Assembly: GCF_000699445.3 (NCBI RefSeq)
Contig: NC_067196.1
Coordinates: 32,136,616 to 32,200,615, forward strand
Length of the DNA stretch: 64,000 nucleotides
Reading direction: 5' to 3'
From: Schistosoma haematobium
Lineage: Eukaryota > Platyhelminthes > Trematoda > Strigeidida > Schistosomatidae
This document shows, in pieces, positions 45,986-57,526 of the stretch. The notes under the pieces are model-generated. The model was not told the origin of the DNA. It made no database searches and saw nothing but the letters and a program-made list of their open reading frames with translations. Position numbers and translations under genes: made by a program. The first letter of the stretch is position 1. Every line of letters begins with the position of its first letter.

Positions 45986-47146
45986 TATTTAAACGATAAT
46001 TTCTTCACAAACCTCAACTAAACCAATTTCATCTAGATCATGTTTTTAAAAGTTGTGTATGAACAGTTAAAGGAATGATTTTGAGAGTGTTGTCTATCTC
46101 TGATTAGGAAGCAAATTAAGAAGTCTACTCATAAATCATCGTTGGATGATACTTGTTTCACGAGATTTTAGATAAAAGCTGAATACTTTCATAAGGTCAT
46201 TCGAAAAAAGTATTCATAAGGATTACAGTTAGTATTTAGGTTAATCATGTAAAGCCGTTTTAACTTTAAGCAGTTGATTAAAATCGAAAAACGAGCCAAA
46301 TAATTCAAATGAGAAAGTTTAAATGTGGGTAACCAATCTGAAGGAATACAAGTAATTATGTAGAATAGAAAGTACTTATCTTCTTTTGTATTAATTTTTT
46401 AAGGTGATTGCTTACTTGTGTTTATCACAATCGTAACAGAATGTGAGAATCTACTTATATGAAGTTTAGGGAAGTTAGTAATTAGCATGGTGAATCAGTA
46501 ACTAGTTTTCTTTGTGCTAATGAATAGTGATTGTACTTAATAACTTAACCTTAGGAAATGAGTAACATTTTAATTACGTTTAATGGTGTAAACTATCCAC
46601 AATCGTCAAGTTATTGATTGAAGTATTTTCTTAAATACTAATTGTATAAGTAGATCAGTTAGTTTCCTAACAATCGAAATGAGATACTTAGTATTTTGTT
46701 GAAATATGTAAAACTTTGACTTGACAGTGAGTAACTCTGGTCACAAAGTTAAAAACAGTATTATTGTGATGTAATTCTTTTATTGTAAATTATGAAACAT
46801 ATGAGATGATTTCAATAGTAGTTTGATGGTTTAAAGTACAGAAGTTGGGTTCATTTATTCCATGTTCATTCAAGTGAAGAAAAACATTCCGTTGGAATCT
46901 TTCGAAAACAAACTAATAGAGTCAATCAATAATTTTAATTTATTTCATTAAAACCCATACAAGGGATAAAACCTGATGAAGTAAAAACTGAAAGTTTTCT
47001 TCAGAAAAATTGTATTCTCTTTTTGGTAAAATGATGATTGACTGAAATTTAGGGAGTGATTACATTAAGTTATTTAAAGCCAATTCAAATAATTTTGAAT
47101 TGAATAATTATTATACTTGTATATACATTAATTAAACAAAAGTTAT
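45986..47146. other. AT-rich non-coding stretch
   Basis: No supported feature. Confidence 0.4.
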
Positions 47147-47385
47147 GGTAATAAATTTAATAATTGAATTCATGAGTTAATCGAAGCTAGACAACGATGG
47201 GAAACCTCGAAACACTCAACGGCCGTTTCTTCTTAGTATGAGATTCCTCAGCAATGCACATACACGATCCTGCCCGTGGGATTCGAACCCAAGGCCTATC
47301 GGTCCTGCTCACGGACGCTTAATTTCTAGACCACTGAGCCGGTATCCAACGTTGTCTATATCTAACTTCAACCAATCCACGAGTT
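47147..47385 (-). mobile_element. S2 repeat
   Basis: Minus strand: tRNA-like segment (GGCTCAGTGGTCTAGAAA, B box GGGTTCGAATCCC) and a hammerhead block 47200-47260 with CTGAGGA and GAAA kept, but a stem II closing pair changed on both sides to non-pairing bases. Ribozyme probably weak. Confidence 0.7.
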
Positions 47386-47582
47386 ATTTATTTCATTATC
47401 AGCATTTGTAATTGTATTTTACATATTCAATGCTTTGTTTTTAGATAAATGCATACAAGAAAAATACGTTTCGAATCACAATCAATCTATAATCGTTTCA
47501 AGTAATTGGGCATTTTATTTATTAATTGATTACAATGTGATACACTGAATTAACTAACAAAAACTAGACAAATTATTTTCAG

Positions 47583-47803
47583 GCAAATATGGATAGTGGC
47601 TAGCAGTGGAATCCAGGACGCACGTTTCGTTCTATTTGGAACTCGTCAGCTGGATATATCTGCATCTTAGAGTTAATGTTCACTCCAGGACTCGAACCTA
47701 GTACCGTTCGCTTCAAACGCCATCGTGTTATTCACTTACCTGCTGAGTCTTGATAGTCACTTGCTTGTGCATTGGGGTAAAGTTTTAAATTCACTTGGTG
47801 TTG
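47583..47803 (-). mobile_element. S1 (Sm-alpha-like) hammerhead SINE
   Basis: Minus strand: tRNA-like part with B box TAGGTTCGAGTCC, then the ribozyme at 47611-47655, then the terminal ccactatccatatttgc. Opposite end fades into attcacttggtgttg. Confidence 0.82.
47611..47655 (-). ncRNA. Hammerhead ribozyme (S1), intact with compensated stem II
   Basis: Minus strand: stem I ATCCAG/CTGGAT, CTGACGA, stem II GTTC/GAAC (other copies GTCC/GGAC) with loop CAAATA, GAAA, stem III ACG/CGT, and cleavage triplet GTC. All core positions match the consensus. Confidence 0.83.
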
Positions 47804-47912
47804 TTTACTTATTTGTAAGTAATAAAAATAAGATTATCACAAATACATTGTTGTGATAAATAAAATGGCTGAGTAACCTAAAAAAAGCAATACTGTCTAG
47901 TAAAGTACTAAC

Positions 47913-47970
47913 ATTGATCGATTGATGACATCAATTAAAAACTCGACAACCTCCACAACCCCATTCTGAG
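47913..47970 (+). mobile_element. S2 terminal-arm fragment
   Basis: Only the arm (cattgatcgattgatgacat ... ctccacaaccccattctga). No ribozyme. Confidence 0.45.
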
Positions 47971-48559
47971 AACTTACTTATTCATTTATAACTCGTTGTT
48001 GAAAACAAACAGAGAAATGTGGATCAAATTGCTAAAAATCCTTGAAGTTTCCGTCAAAAAAAGATTTTGAAAGTCCACCTTAGTGATTTGATTTTTGTGG
48101 TCAATATTAATTTTTATTTGAGGTAAGAAACCAGTTTGTAAGAGATGTGGTGTGGATTAATAGTTATAACAGTCAAAAGAATATAAACAATGATCATGTT
48201 TATTTAGAATTGTTAAAACATTTTACCATTTTTACCCTGAATGAAATGCAATAGAACTGATCAGTTTTATGTATAGATAAAACTTTTCGAACGTGCTAAC
48301 TTGAATGTTGATTGACGTGTTTTTAATGAACGTGTATTGGTCAGCTGTTCTTTTCTCAATTTTGAAAGTTTCAACAATCCTCAGCGATGATTTTAGACAT
48401 AATCAACCAAATGATCTTCGAATTCTAAGCTGAGTGTTAATTAATATAATGGTGGATAATTTAAAGACATAAGCAATTAGTAACATCTAAAATTTTTTCG
48501 AATAAACCAGTTTCGATAATATGACCATAGTTTATAATATGGGAACAAGTGCAAATACT
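47971..48559. other. AT-rich non-coding stretch
   Basis: No supported feature. Confidence 0.4.
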
Positions 48560-49012
48560 TGAATCTTGCCCCCAAATACCCTGGTACGGCCGAGAGTGGG
48601 GAGAGTCAGCTCTCCCTCTCGAAATGTTCTCACATGGCCATACGTATATAGCATCTGCCAGGAAATTCCTACTCACTGCCTTCTCGTGGCGGGGGGATTC
48701 CACCTAGAAGAGTTGGAAAACCCTGATTCCAAACCAATGGTGCGCATGGGCTCCAGTATCCTGAAGGAACAAATGGCGTATGAACCAATTATTGGTCACC
48801 GGCTATCATGGGACTGCGTCTCCTTACGATGCTCCACTGCCTTCTGGATCAGACGTTTTGGTCGAAGGCTTCGGGTGTGACCCCCTAAGAAAACCAACTG
48901 CTTCGGTTTGGGCACCCGAGCAGTATCACAGCCCTCACACAAAGCGAATGAGATTTGTGTGGCGCATATCTATTTGGTGCACTCTCGTACCAATATCTAT
49001 GTGTTCAAATAA
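48560..49012 (+). mobile_element. Short non-LTR derivative: GC-rich 5' part joined to family-2 3' end
   Basis: A GC-rich block (48560-48940) shared with 31845-32135, followed by a 3' end (48955-49012: gtgtggcgcatatctatttg, gtgttcaaataataa) that matches the extreme 3' end of the 57.5-59.6 kb element. No RT or EN coding remains between, so this is an end-to-end deletion derivative. Frames of 80-104 codons here are not conserved in the sister copy. Confidence 0.6.
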
Positions 49013-50394
49013 TAATAATTAAAACATTTTATTAGACATTTGATAGGTTAAAAGTGAAAATCATGGTTTTTACACAATTGATATATACTTTACTATAAAT
49101 TGTATCCAAGTCCTAGGAATAAACTTCTAAATATTCAAACGGAGGAATCATTCAAAACACATCAAACTAAAACCTTTAAAGGTTTATTTAACACTACTAA
49201 TGTTATTAAACACAGTAACGTCTTAGTTTTTTCGACTCATAACATATTAAGATACTTTAATGTATTTCTGTATTACTTTATATACTGGTTATTTAATCAG
49301 TTAGAATCTATAATAATTACTTAATCATAAGTTTAGATAGATTCTTAAGTTACATTATGAAACGTTATAAAGATGGAGATAAGAAAGGAATAGATTTTGT
49401 TTAGATTATTTTAATTTATTTGAATTCCAAGTATCTGAATAATTAGTTTATTCTTTCTGTATATGGCTTCCATCTAATTTACTTAAAATTGATTTACATA
49501 TTGATATTGATAAAGAATATAATAAGAATGGATTAAAAATGATTAAAATAAAATGTACTTATGCAAGTTCCAAATAGTCTAGACTAGAACTTAAACTATA
49601 CAGATAAAAGTAAACGATTAACTTAGACTAGTTTCTTCTGATAAAAGTCAGTCAATGAAAGGATGTTTCCTGTTTATAACAAGTGTCGCCATCTAATGTT
49701 TTTGTTTTTTCTGGTTAACTTAATTTATTCATCCGTCAACAGTCTGCCTTACTGTCATGAAGAATTAATAAGTAGTATATACTTTTGTATGACAAAAAAA
49801 TATAATCATATAATTAGTGTTATATTTAGACAATACAGACAAAGTAAATAAGACATATGAAATGTTTCTATACAAAATAAACTGCTAAAGAAATTAATGA
49901 TATAATACTCTTCTATAAGGAGTTTCATAAGGAATACAACTCATAAAACGTAACTTTGTTTTGTTGCTAAATGATGTTCAAATTCTAGTGGTTGGATGGT
50001 TGAAAAAATGTTGCTTTTTAATTCTTTTTTATTATCAGGAATGCTGTTAGGTAGATTTTTGATGTCATCATGAATAACTATGTTTTAATAAATACTATAT
50101 GAAATAAGTTGTAAATTGGTCCCTAGATATAACTGTCGTTTTAGGATGTAAAGTTTAATTATTATAAAATAAGTATTTTCTAGGGGTGAAAACTACGTCA
50201 AGCATTATCTGTTAGATTTCAAGAACTAAATATGAATAGATGATAGTCCTAGGTTTAAACTTATGATTTGCTGGTTGATAGCTACATGTATAGATTCATA
50301 ACCCATAACTCTACTACTTCATTCACGATGATTGATTGTTAGATATGTTTAGCATTTTATATTTCAATGTCTTTGCTATAAATCGTATTTATTC
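49013..50394. other. AT-rich non-coding stretch
   Basis: No supported feature; frames at 49100 and 49663 have no motif. Confidence 0.4.
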
Positions 50395-50522
50395 GAATCC
50401 CTTTGGCGGAATCAAGGATGCACACTACTAAGGAGTCAAATATTAGAACGAAATGGCCGTCGAATGCTCCCAAGTTTTCAATGATGGTTCAACACTAGTC
50501 GATTCATGATTTCAATCGAAAT
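50395..50522 (+). mobile_element. S2 repeat 3' part, decayed
   Basis: Hammerhead-like 50421-50475: CTAAGGA for CTGANGA, GAAA kept, GGCCGTC kept. Sense arm follows (caatgatggttcaacactag). Confidence 0.6.
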
Positions 50523-50757
50523 GTATTAATTTCATTTCTGCTGATTTGATTTTTAATCACTATATTATGGAAAAACACATTTTCTTCAGATTTTGTTGCA
50601 TAAACAATAATAAATAACCATTATTTTCTTTTGTTCTGTCTGTTTTGTCTAGTTCATTCTTAAATATCATATATATTCACTTATCATTTTACTGCGTTAC
50701 AGTAGTTTTGCTACTAATAATGAGTAAACAAAAATGATATGAATCATTTATGATCAA
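50523..50757. other. AT-rich non-coding stretch
   Basis: No supported feature. Confidence 0.35.
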
Positions 50758-50875
50758 AAGGGATTTTGTGGAGATTATAGTAATTTCAATAGTTGAGATC
50801 ATGAGTTAATTGAAGCTAGACCACCATGAAAAACGGCCGTCTGTTGCTTCCAGGTTTTGGAATCACTTATTGTTA
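50758..50875. mobile_element. S2 partial fold-back
   Basis: Antisense arm (gggattttgtggagattata ... gctagaccaccatg) directly joined to the sense 3' half of the ribozyme (aaaacggccgtctgttgctt, ccaggtttt). Confidence 0.6.
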
Positions 50876-51355
50876 AATGTAAATTTTCTCTTAAATCATA
50901 AATAAATTTGTCAAATTCTCGTATAGGCAGGATGAAATTTTAATGTTTTAGTTTTTTTTTTTGTTCAGTTATTTCATATTTATCATCTTTAAGTTGACCT
51001 CCATTTAGTTGCTTATAATTAGTGTTAGTCAATAGTATAGTCATTTGTAATTTTCTAACAAAATTAATCATAGATTAAACTAGGTTAAGTCAGAGATTGA
51101 AGAAGTTTGTTCTTTATAAAGAAGTATGTTCATCTTGATTAGTATTTTGTACTGTATACAAGAACCTAAATTTATTATTTATTTTAAAACGAAATAGTAA
51201 GATAAACATATTCTCCAAAAACGTGAATAATTTAAAAAAAGGTTTTAGAAAATATAGTAACACAACTTTGAAAATGTAATGGAAATAACTTTTGTTGAAT
51301 GCTTAACAAATAATAAAGAAAATTCAATGTAGTTTTAAGCTAAACTAAATACGGT
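50876..51355. other. AT-rich non-coding stretch
   Basis: No supported feature. Confidence 0.4.
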
Positions 51356-51905
51356 AATGTTGCTACCTTGACTTGGTGATCGGGCTTGCCTATCGTGATG
51401 AACCAATCGAGTTATAATGGCTGGAACAACCGTTCCTCAACGTCCTACCATATCAGACAGGTCGGTTGAAGGGCGGTAAGACTAAAAGCAGCAAACCCAA
51501 GGTCTGAAGGTTAGGTCGTACTGATGACTGTACAGAGGTGTGACAGCAGTAAGGTGTTTCCTTCAGACAGCCAGCATGAAAGCGATGCTGCCTTCCCGCA
51601 AGGAGGGGTGGGGTTAGAAAAAGTCAACCCTAAAAATGCACACCTCGCCTTATCCCACGGATATTCGTCTCCGGTGTTAAGGTTTCAACAAGTACGGAGC
51701 TAACACGAAGATTACCCATAAAAAGGTCGTGTGTGACCGACCTCAAGCATCTGCCCATTGGGCACTGAGGTCACTCTCTCATGTCACTATGACCACCTCT
51801 AATCCAATTTCGTTTTCAGGTGCCTCCAGAAGAACCCTTTCACGGTGTGGGCAACCGGGAAGTGATAACCGCTCTCATACTTCTAATAGCACTCAAGACT
51901 GAAAC
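51356..51905. mobile_element. GC-rich island, probable retroelement 5' region
   Basis: About 550 bp that is markedly GC-richer than its surroundings and free of long frames. Its end (gtgtgggcaaccgggaagtg then ataaccgctctcatac) loosely resembles 48905-48945 (tttgggcacccgagcagtat then cacagccctcac). I read it as an untranslated region of a non-LTR family; this is inference. Identity and strand are uncertain. Confidence 0.4.
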
Positions 51906-52069
51906 AATTATGTTGTTATGGTAAATCAAAAGGTATATTTATTTGAGATTTTAAATGATTTTTTTATTACAAACAAAATAGATGTTTATATCATATGGAA
52001 AACATGTTAACCGATGAAGTTTTTCAGTATTTTCGATTTTGCACAGTATACCAATCGCTTTAACAAAAT

Positions 52070-52245
52070 ATCAGAAGGGGTTTTTTGTGAATATTATAGT
52101 AATTTTAATAGTTGTGATCATGACTCAATTAAGGCCAAGCCACCACTGTTGAGGAGTCCCACAATAAGACAAAACGGCCGTCCAGTGCTTCCAAACTTTC
52201 CATGGTGGTCTAGCCTCAAATGACTCATGATATGAACCATTAAAA
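52070..52245 (+). mobile_element. S2 fold-back with near-complete ribozyme in the loop
   Basis: Inverted arms (left gatcatgactcaattaaggc, right ggtctagcctcaaatgactc then atga) surround a hammerhead-like block at 52144-52190 with stem I CACTG/CAGTG and stem III CGGCCG. Core lesions: CTGAGGA has become TTGAGGA and GAAA has become AAAA. Confidence 0.72.
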
Positions 52246-52480
52246 TTTAACAAAATAATCATAAAAAATTGTGATTGTATCTACTCAAATATTTTCAGAT
52301 GTATCGTTAATACCGTGTCCGCTTGAATAATACTTGATAATACTCTGACATTGAACGTTTTCTTGGTATGGTGATACATTTCACGTTGATTTATTAGTTA
52401 TTAAGCAAGAACTCGCAGTGATTAACAATATTAGATCACAAAAAGGGTTTAAGATTTACTAATTTAGAAACGATAAATTA

Positions 52481-52737
52481 TGGTCAGCAATCGAGTTCAG
52501 GACAAAGGACTCATCATATTCGGGGCTCGTTAGTTGAATTTATGGGTATTCTACTTTAGGCGTTCATAAGGGAATTGTAACTCAGCACAATTTTCCTCAA
52601 AGGGCCAGCGTGATGTTCACTGAAGGAATAAGTCTGGATATCCACTTACCTGATCAATATGAAAGGTATGTGTATCCTGTTGATTTGTTCTAAATAGGAT
52701 GAAACACGTATTTTGGATGTCATTATTATCCACAATC
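52481..52737. mobile_element. S1 fold-back, strongly decayed
   Basis: Left antisense remnant (gttcaggacaaaggactcat, attcggggctcgttag) and right sense remnant (taggatgaaacacgtatttt then ggatg) face each other across about 180 bp. Confidence 0.45.
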
Positions 52738-54242
52738 TACTAATTTCAAGCAACTTGTGTCATAATTGCAGTCTACATAGAATGGATGTATACGATCAAA
52801 GACTGATCAAAATTTAGCAAGTTAACTCAAACGTCATCACTGTATTTTTTCAATTACGAAATTGAGGACGACAACTACTTAAGTTTAATGCCACGAGAAA
52901 AAAATGATAAATTTCAGTGGGGAAATTATAACACCTTATTTTTTTGAAATACAACATGGTGACTTTGTTCAGAAAGATAATGAAAACTCTCCTTTTAAGT
53001 TACCCAATACGTAGAACACAATGTCTTCGAAATTCTTCATCTAAGCCAGAAATTTGTATCATCCCAAGTCGCCTAAACAGATTTTGTCAAAATATATCAT
53101 TAAAATACTCATCACGTTCAACCCATATTATGTACAATTACAGATGAACCTCGTAATAGACCATATGCATTAATGACACCTTAGTTAATGTCTAATTTGT
53201 AATCAACCGAGAGATAAACTAATTTTTATTAAACCTGGAAATGTATTTGGACATTGATTTATCAAATTAGAGACGTAAAGTTCTAAGGATTATTTGTTTA
53301 AGTTCCCCATGTGATGATTGACTGCTATCAGTTTAGCTAGGTCTTGTATATTAAATCAATTAAATCCGAAGTTTTCATTAATATTCTATGCGTCATTAAG
53401 TTTTTCTGAACTATTGAAATCTTTTAAGGAATGAGACTTCATAGCCACTCACAGCTGAGAACTTATTTTGATATTCTCTGGTCAGAGCTAAAGATTTTAT
53501 CATATTACTTCACAATTAATTCGATAGATAATCCTTAAATTTATAGTTTCATTATTTCTCTGCAAAATATATTACTGCAATGTTTTATTGAGATGGTTTA
53601 TTTTATACAGATGAGAAGTGGGTTAATATTTAATCTTTATATAACTTCGTTAAACAACCGAAAAGTCCAACAATGACCTAGTTTATAAAAAAATATCTTC
53701 ATAATGTTTAGATAGTTGTATTGGAAACTATATTGATGGTTTGTAAATGAGTATAACATATATTATAATGGATTATTTGTGTAAGGATATACATGAAATT
53801 CATGAATAAACTATTATTCATTCATGCATCCAAATTAAACATAAATATTGAATGAGACACATTTATTGGAATGCTGTATTCAATAAATATGCTAAATGTG
53901 TAGTAAACAAAAACTTACAATGTCACTCACTTCTTTTTATTAAGATGCTAAATGATTTTGTAAAATCATATTTCACATCAATAATTCCATGTTTTTATTA
54001 TTAATACTAAACAAAATTGTATTATTTTTATGACAACAATTATTACTGTTACTATGACTACCCCTTGGCAAATGATACATTCGAAACATTCAGTTTTCTA
54101 CCAGTTTCGAAGACTTTATTTCCCATGCTCAATATAAAAACGAACTCTGTTGTGTTTATTTGTTTTTTTCTTGGCATAACTATCAATTTCGTAAATTTTA
54201 ATAAACATTTTCATTGAAAAAAGTAATCCAGTAGGTTTATAC
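52738..54242. other. AT-rich non-coding stretch
   Basis: No supported feature. Confidence 0.4.
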
Positions 54243-54259
54243 TTTTGATACTTCATACT
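54243..54259. repeat. Target-site duplication around RTE copy G
   Basis: TTTTGATACTTCATACT, repeated exactly at 55655-55671. Confidence 0.92.
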
Positions 54260-55654
54260 TACTTACTTAAGCCTGTTACCCCTCATGGACGAGCATAGGC
54301 CAACCACCATTATTTTCCATCCAACTCTGTCCTGGACAATCCGTTTTAGTTGTTATTCATCCTTTTGATGTCTGCTTCTAGTTCCCGGCGCTGTATTCTT
54401 TGGTCCTCCTCTTTTCCGTTTCCCTCCAGATTCCAAGTCAGTGCCTGCCTTGCGATGATGCTTCTTGAGGCCTAGCACTTCCTGGCACGTTGAAGTTAAT
54501 ACTTCTTTCATACCTTTCCATTTTTCTTCCATAGTAGGTTCTTTTTTCAGTGGATCGTGTAAGACTTGGAACTTCTGGCTGAGAGTTATCTTGAATCCGT
54601 TGAGCTTGTCAGTATACTGAAGGAAGTCTGTATTGAAGTTTTGTGATGCTGTTTGTCCAGTTGTCCGACGCTTTTTAGTTTCAGTTTCATCTTGGCAACC
54701 ATCAGTTGGTGGTGATCTGAGGCTATGTCAGCTCTTCTCCTGGTTCTCACGTCTTCCACTGACCTTGTGAACGTTGTACTGACGCAAATATAATCGATCT
54801 GGTTCTCTATGCTGTGATCCGGTGAAATCAGTGTAGCTTTGTGCATGCATTTGTGTGGAAATATTGTGTCGCCAATAACCAATTTGTTGAATACAAATAG
54901 ATTTGCGAATCCTTCGCCATTCTCGTTCCTTCCTCCTGGTTCATGTCATTCAATGATATCTTCATGCCTGTTGTTGTCCATTCCGAATTTGTCATTTAGA
55001 TCTCCCATCAGAATGGTGAGGTCGTTTCTTAGGCACCTAACTATGATCGATTGCAGCCTCTTGTTAAACTGATCTTTGTCGTCATCACTGCTATCATTAG
55101 TGGGTGCATAGCATTAAATAACATTCATTGTAATTTCCTCCTTCTTTGTTTTGAATGTTTTGATGATCCTGGATGCGTGGAATTCCCATCCTATAACTGC
55201 ATTCTGTGCTTCTTGAGAGAGCATCATAGCAACTCTCCGAGTGTGTGGAACATTTCTCTCTTCGTGACCGGAATACAGCAGCAGCTCTCCCGTACCTAAT
55301 GTTTGTTGTCCAGCTTGAGTCTAATGGGTTCCACTGATTCCTAGATTCGCCAAGTTTTATCTCCTCATTTCCGTTGCTACTTGACTGGTTCTCCTGGTCT
55401 CCCACATTGTCCATGTTGTCAGAATGGGCATTGACCTAGTAACTTCCGAAGAATCTCGGCTTTCATCATGAGGCGTCATAACTCCTCACTCAATTGGGAG
55501 AGCAGAGTTTAAATGGTGTAAATTGTTTATTCTGGTTAGCATTTTTTTAACAGGGTTGTTTTCTACGAGATCGGGTTGTCGATTTCACTCCCAACCTTCC
55601 TCCTTTATGTGGGTTTTGGGACCGGCAGTAACTCTAAATGAGCTACAGGAGGAG
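54260..55654 (-). mobile_element. Internally deleted RTE-like element (copy G, about 1.4 kb)
   Basis: Minus strand: 5' leader (to 55654), endonuclease region with several lesions, linker up to the GLKKHHRK equivalent (near 54455), then a direct jump to the last 190 or so bases (TWNPEG-equivalent onward) and the GTAAGTAAG tail at 54260. The whole RT core is missing. A 17-bp exact TSD flanks it, so both element ends are genuine insertion ends. Confidence 0.9.
54586..55414 (-). pseudogene. RTE endonuclease pseudogene, copy G
   Basis: Readable pieces are split between frames: GNEEIKLGES and MGIPRIQDHQ lie in a wrong frame at 55097-55414, and IFPHKCMHKATLISPDHSIEN, QIDYICV and [11 protein letters not shown] lie at 54586-54882. 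The conserved last Asp/His pair (SDHH) survives. QIDHI has become QIDYI. Several indels separate the blocks, so no functional product is expected. Confidence 0.82.
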
Positions 55655-55671
55655 TTTTGATACTTCATACT
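55655..55671. repeat. Target-site duplication around RTE copy G
   Basis: Exact match to 54243-54259. Confidence 0.92.
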
Positions 55672-56592
55672 GTTACATATACTTAATTAAAATAAATTAT
55701 AAAAAAATGAAACTGTATACTAATTATTAATTTATCTCTGTGAATCGAAACCAAACAAAGCCATCTGTTTTCACAGTCGTTTAGATTATTAAATAATTGT
55801 TTAGAAAATTAGTGAAGTTTATATGAATGCTGTATCTCTGCTAAAATATACCACTGTATAAAATGCTTATAAAATTTCAATAGCGTATCTGATGCTAGTT
55901 CCTTAAAGACACGATACCATCGAGACGTTATTGGATTAATAAAATCTAAAGGTTAAAATTCGAGTTTGAAAGAAAATTTGCAATATGTAACAACACTGAA
56001 GACCACGTCTATTGAAGCAGAGATTTTTATATACAAAATATCATTTAATGATGTACTGGTATTTTAAAAGTCCCATTATTGTCTTCTAATCTTATTTTTG
56101 TCATTCTAAAGAATTATTTGCCAATGAAATTGCAATTTTCATTCAATTTATTATTAAATTAGTCGATTAATTTTTGTCCCATCAACAAAGATTCATTCAT
56201 TGTGTAAACTATCGATTATTATTTATCAATCAGCTTCATATACAAAATATTTAACCATTATATATCATCACAATTCTTAACTCAGAAAATATTCTTGAGT
56301 ATATGTATAAAAATTAGATGTGATCATATTGATTGAGTTTGTAGTAGTACATCTAGCTTAAGGGGATGAAGGTAATTTAGTTGTCAAACCAATTCAAATG
56401 AGTGACTACTTCGATATTAATATTGTCGTTCTTTTGTGATTAAATAAAATGAGTTTAAGCATAATAATTTATTACATTTTTTCAGAGATATATTATTACT
56501 TAATTATAGAGAATAGTCCTACATTATTATAAATCAGTTAAATATTGTACAAATATATGATTCAAAAAAGTTACTTAGGAAGAATTTCCTAA
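55672..56592. other. AT-rich non-coding stretch
   Basis: No supported feature. Confidence 0.4.
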
Positions 56593-56600
56593 GTTCCTAA

Positions 56601-56883
56601 GGTGAGACTATAATTTATGGACGACCTTTGAGCGACGCCAAAGTGACTTTGAGAGTGTCTGCATACTTACTAAGGCTAAATGGTGGTTATAAAGCAGTAT
56701 AAAGAGTAAGGATTGTGATTTACAGTTGATGGTTAGGAATTAGATTTATAGTTCTCATCAGGAGCTGACATTAGCTAAAATGCCAGGACGCTATTTAGAC
56801 GATTGGGTGAGTGAATTTCGCGTCAAAATCCGAGACCTGTCGTCCTAAATCTGATTGGTTCGTCCATAAATTGTAGTCTCGCC
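56601..56883. mobile_element. TIR element M1, copy 3 (283 bp)
   Basis: Left end GGTGAGACTATAATTTATGG and right end CCATAAATTGTAGTCTCGCC. 8-bp direct repeats GTTCCTAA at 56593-56600 and 56884-56891. Best-preserved TIR pair of the family. Interior non-coding. Confidence 0.88.
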
Positions 56884-56891
56884 GTTCCTAA

Positions 56892-57526
56892 AGTGTATTT
56901 ATTCACTGTGACATTAAATTTTTTGATAGGAAACAGCATTTAAAATGATATTTTCATTTCCATCAATCATTCTAATAGCTAAGTCTTTTCATAGACTTAT
57001 AATAAACTTGCATCCTTAAAAGGATGTTTCCTTATAACATACTTAAAATCATGATTCACGCAGTTATTTGTTTGGAAACCAATAATTCACAATTTGTTAT
57101 ATATTTTTCTTCTAACAGACTAATGTACTGTCATTGGTATAGAATTAATGTATGAAAAATGGATTAGATTCCTGGAGGTCATAACCTAGAGAAAGGTAGA
57201 ACGATTTATTTTATCTTGATTAGTATATGTAGATGTTTGCTTTTAATTAATTAATCTGACCGAAAGCATAAATAATGTATATGCATGTTTGATTTGATGA
57301 GACTAATAGAGATGATTATGGACGATTAGTTGTTTTGCTTAAGGTCAGGAGAGAAGAAAATAGTAGTATATATCTTTCTAACAATAAGAGACAGCAGTTT
57401 ATTGATTCAAAGGAACTAAATAAGTGTGATATCTTAATACACTTTTTATGTCAATCATATTTTATTTTCAGTGGCTAAAAGGGATGCTTGAAAACTCCAT
57501 ATCATCCTAGTAATATAGCATATCAG
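56892..57526. other. AT-rich non-coding stretch
   Basis: No supported feature. Confidence 0.4.
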
